Shown here: piece by piece, positions 13,305 through 14,247 of the stretch
Layout: every line of letters starts with the position of its first letter
Position numbering within the stretch: position 1 is the first letter of the stretch
Source: Parvularculaceae bacterium
GTDB taxonomy: Bacteria > Pseudomonadota > Alphaproteobacteria > Caulobacterales > Parvularculaceae
Assembly: GCA_013389125.1 (NCBI GenBank)
Contig: JACADX010000055.1
Location: forward strand, 1 to 14,247
Length of the DNA: 14,247 bases
Reading direction: 5' to 3'
The notes under the pieces: model-generated
The model's input: only the letters and a program-made list of their open reading frames with translations
Told to the model about the DNA's origin: nothing
Database searches by the model: none
Made by a program: the position numbers and the translations under genes

Positions 13305-14023
13305 GCCCTTTCGTCACCCGATTCTGAAATCCGGCCGCCTGTCGACAGCCGTTCTTTGACTGCGGAAAAAACCTCGTCGAACATCGCTTCCGTGAGGCGG
13401 CCGGTGTTCGTGTTGTAACGCGAGCAATGGTAGCTGTCGAACAGCGAAAGTCCCGGCGCGACTCCGTGTTCCGCGCCATGGGCGAACGGGGCCGCTTTCG
13501 ACTTCACGCCAAGCGCCGCCAGAGCCGATTCATGGGCGATCCGGCCAAGACAGACAATGGCCTCGAGGCGCGGAAGGCTCAAGATCCGCTCGCGCAGAAA
13601 GGAGCGGCAGGTCGTGATTTCGGCGGGCGTCGGCTTGTTCCCGGGCGGCGCGCACCTTACCGCGTTGGTAATCATCGCATCGACGAGGGAGAGGCCGTCA
13701 TCGGACGATGCGGCGTATTCACCCGTCGCAAACCCGAACTTCAAAAGCGTCGAATAAAGGAGATCGCCGGCATAGTCGCCAGTGAACGGGCGCCCGGTCC
13801 GGTTCGCCCCGTGAAGGCCGGGGGCGAGGCCGACGATCAGGAGCCGCGCCGTCAGCGGGCCGAAAGACGGCGCCGGGCCATTGAAATAAGCGGGGAAGGC
13901 TGCGGCGTTTTCGCTGCGATAGGTGACGAGCCGGGGACACAGCGGACAATCCCGCGCCGGCTCCGGTGGTGCGGCGGCGCGTGCGTCGATCGCAAACCCA
14001 GACGGATTCGCGGCGCGCCTCAC
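13301..14023 (-). CDS. Family 5 uracil-DNA glycosylase (UDGb)
   Basis: 240 residues from GTG 14023. The product removes uracil, and in this family also hypoxanthine, from DNA for base-excision repair. Motif 1 is GLAPGLHGANRTGRPFTGD (residues 65-83), the family-5 form. The second active-site motif is SYHCSRYNTNTGRLT (198-211), usually SYHPSRQNTNTGRLT, here with Cys for Pro and Tyr for Gln. Four Cys (26, 29, 124 and 139; CPLC, then VRC and TTC) fit the [4Fe-4S] cluster of family 4/5 enzymes. No upstream ATG is in frame and no clear ribosome binding site precedes the GTG, so the N-terminus is less certain. It overlaps the next gene by four bases and heads the operon with the membrane protein and ABC exporter, an unusual setting for a repair enzyme. 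Confidence 0.93.
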   Translation of the reverse strand: MRRAANPSGFAIDARAAAPPEPARDCPLCPRLVTYRSENAAAFPAYFNGPAPSFGPLTARLLIVGLAPGLHGANRTGRPFTGDYAGDLLYSTLLKFGFATGEYAASSDDGLSLVDAMITNAVRCAPPGNKPTPAEITTCRSFLRERILSLPRLEAIVCLGRIAHESALAALGVKSKAAPFAHGAEHGVAPGLSLFDSYHCSRYNTNTGRLTEAMFDEVFSAVKERLSTGGRISESGDERA

Positions 14024-14137
14024 CGGCCGCGCGCGCCCGCACGCATTTTTTGGCTTTCAAGCCTCGAATTCTGCGCCAGTGTTGTCATTTCCGCGCGTTC
14101 CCTCGGGACGCTGCCGCTCGGACGCGGGGCGCCCAGT

Positions 14138-14247
14138 TCAGTCGACATCCTCGAATTCGTCGTCGAAATCGCCTTCAAATTCATCCTCGCCGTCGTCGCC
14201 CGCCGGGGCGGGGCGGGGTTTGCGCGGCGGCGCGCCGGTGCGGCCGA
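14138..14247 (-). CDS. C-terminal end of an unidentified protein with proline-rich linker and acidic tail (5' end outside window)
   Basis: On the minus strand a frame open from the window edge ends in TGA (complement of 14138-14140). The visible 35 residues are basic and proline-rich (RTGAPPRKPRPAPAG), then sharply acidic (DDGEDEFEGDFDDEFEDVD). Such tails occur on several unrelated alphaproteobacterial proteins, so no family is assigned. The 114-base gap to the glycosylase gene on the same strand shows no terminator that I can defend. Confidence 0.6.
   Translation of the reverse strand, partial: GRTGAPPRKPRPAPAGDDGEDEFEGDFDDEFEDVD

Overview
The window is GC-rich chromosomal DNA from an alphaproteobacterium. 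The markers are an F1-ATPase zeta-type DUF1476 protein, the murA–DUF2948 pair preceded by a small basic protein, a TonB-dependent receptor next to a large beta-helix-type secreted protein, PHA phasins, and Caulobacter-like GCTANAWC -10 elements. Gene content suggests a Caulobacterales, Hyphomonadaceae or Parvularculaceae-like lineage; the exact taxon is inference. There are no mobile elements, CRISPR arrays or rRNA genes, and no gene-free stretch exceeds 300 bases.

Layout. 1-4070 (+): the 3' part of a modular secreted/surface beta-helix protein, a strong terminator hairpin, then a full-length TonB-dependent receptor, probably a functional surface pair. 4118-4143: a perfect 26-base palindrome between the convergent receptor and purC genes. 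4168-5494: purC (-) divergent from the zeta-type ATPase inhibitor gene (+). 5632-6405: a short-chain dehydrogenase (+). 6453-8095 (-): a PHA-granule cluster of two phasin paralogues with lysine/arginine-rich tails, separated by a good terminator, followed by a TetR-family regulator that resembles Pseudomonas PhaD. 8228-8545 (-): a small secreted repeat protein with six V-E/D-S-F-P units, which I match from memory to the 7(1)-knotted 'septoil knot' family. 8776-8850 (-): tRNA-Thr(GGT) with an encoded CCA. 8982-10909 (+): small basic protein – murA – DUF2948, tightly coupled and apparently leaderless. 10932-14023 (-): a three-gene operon with 4-base and 3-base junctions, encoding family-5 uracil-DNA glycosylase, an unidentified membrane protein and an MsbA-type ABC exporter. 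14138-14247 (-): the acidic C-terminus of an unidentified protein.

Two observations stand out. First, murA, normally essential, has an in-frame amber codon (codon 330) exactly where the family has Glu in the ETIFENRFMH motif. It splits an otherwise perfect 420-residue frame and removes catalytic residues. It may be a sequencing error, a real nonsense mutation covered by another murA, or UAG readthrough. Second, the septoil-knot-type protein is a compact candidate for a poorly understood secreted protein family. Its about 80-residue mature form is built from 11-residue repeats that are almost identical at DNA level.
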